The translations under genes were made by a program, and so were the position numbers. Shown one piece after another: positions 6,117 through 6,353 of a stretch of DNA of 6,353 nt. The notes beneath the pieces are model-generated. The model did not search any database. It saw only the letters and a program-made list of their open reading frames with translations, and was not told the DNA's origin. The DNA is taken from contig CAZWUZ010000226.1 of assembly GCA_964637655.1 (NCBI GenBank), positions 1-6,353 of the forward strand, written 5' to 3'. Every line of letters begins with the position of its first letter. The stretch's first letter is position 1. Origin of the DNA: CAZWUZ01 sp964637655 [NCBI: uncultured bacterium] (GTDB taxonomy: Bacteria > DAOPZR01).

Positions 6117-6353
6117 AGCGGGAGCATGGATTCCGCCGCCGGCACTGCCCGGGGAATCGTCACCGCAATGGTTGTCCCCTGCCCCGGTGCGCTGGTCGCG
6201 CTGATGGTCCCGTGATGCGCTTTGACAATCTCGCGGCAGAGGGCCAGCCCGATGCCCGTGCCGCCATACGTGCGGGTGAATGAGGCCTGCAGCTGGTAGA
6301 AGCGCTCGAAAATCTTTTCCAGTTTATCGGCGGGAATGCCGATGCCGGTATCA
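6113..6353 (-). CDS. Sensor histidine kinase, C-terminal part (cut by window edge)
   Basis: The last 79 codons plus the stop of a two-component sensor kinase are present; the gene begins beyond the right edge. The fragment is the C-terminal half of the HATPase_c ATP-binding domain. It opens with the G1 box DTGIGIP, continues with the F box (IFERFYQ), and has the G2 box GGTGIGLALCREIVKAHHG, a textbook order for the Bergerat ATP fold. Such kinases autophosphorylate a histidine in the upstream DHp domain and pass the phosphate to a response regulator. The DHp, N box and sensor parts lie outside, so the stimulus is unknown. After the ATPase fold there is only a short Ala/Pro-rich tail and no receiver domain, so it is not a hybrid kinase at this end. 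The TGA stop lies inside the -35 element of the next gene's promoter. Confidence 0.95.
   Translation of the reverse strand, partial: DTGIGIPADKLEKIFERFYQLQASFTRTYGGTGIGLALCREIVKAHHGTISATSAPGQGTTIAVTIPRAVPAAESMLPL

Noticed and set aside
4112-6215. Long plus-strand frames opposite the MATE gene and the unknown gene (256 and 396 residues)
   Set aside because: Both are antisense shadows without motifs; no promoter or Shine-Dalgarno was found for them. For the 396-residue frame the minus-strand gene has a better start signal and promoter.

Overview
All convincing genes in this window lie on the minus strand, so it reads right to left. From the right edge they are: the C-terminal end of a sensor histidine kinase, an unrecognised soluble protein of about 393 residues, a MATE-family multidrug/metabolite exporter, a CstA-family (carbon starvation protein A, pyruvate/peptide) transporter, the remains of a small SAM-dependent methyltransferase with its middle deleted, and an intact class I SAM-dependent methyltransferase. 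The long plus-strand reading frames are antisense shadows produced by the GC-rich codon pattern. I see no tRNA, rRNA, CRISPR array, insertion sequence or prophage gene.

The sequence is GC-rich and bacterial. It has sigma70-type promoters (TTGACG near -35, TA-rich -10), Shine-Dalgarno sequences, and GTG as well as ATG starts. From memory, relatives of the two methyltransferases occur mainly in anaerobic bacteria and methanogens. That would fit an anaerobe, but the phylum cannot be read from this window.

Layout (all minus strand): 6353-6113 kinase end; 6116-6088 promoter whose -35 contains the kinase stop codon; 6053-4872 unknown protein; 4871-4742 a 130-base gap with an inverted repeat and a weak promoter; 4741-3431 MATE exporter; 3430-3262 a 169-base gap with a hairpin and a promoter; 3261-1318 cstA; 1298-976 broken methyltransferase, starting 19 bases after cstA; 979-143 intact methyltransferase, overlapping the previous remnant by ATGA; 146-117 another promoter, overlapping the last stop codon and pointing out of the left edge. 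cstA and the two methyltransferase genes therefore look like one transcription unit. The unknown gene has its own promoter, and MATE either shares it or uses a weaker one.

The window looks mostly like ordinary chromosome. The points most worth a second look are the internally deleted methyltransferase, the unfamiliar 393-residue protein, and two strongly matching promoter cores about 6 kb apart, each built over the stop codon of the preceding gene.
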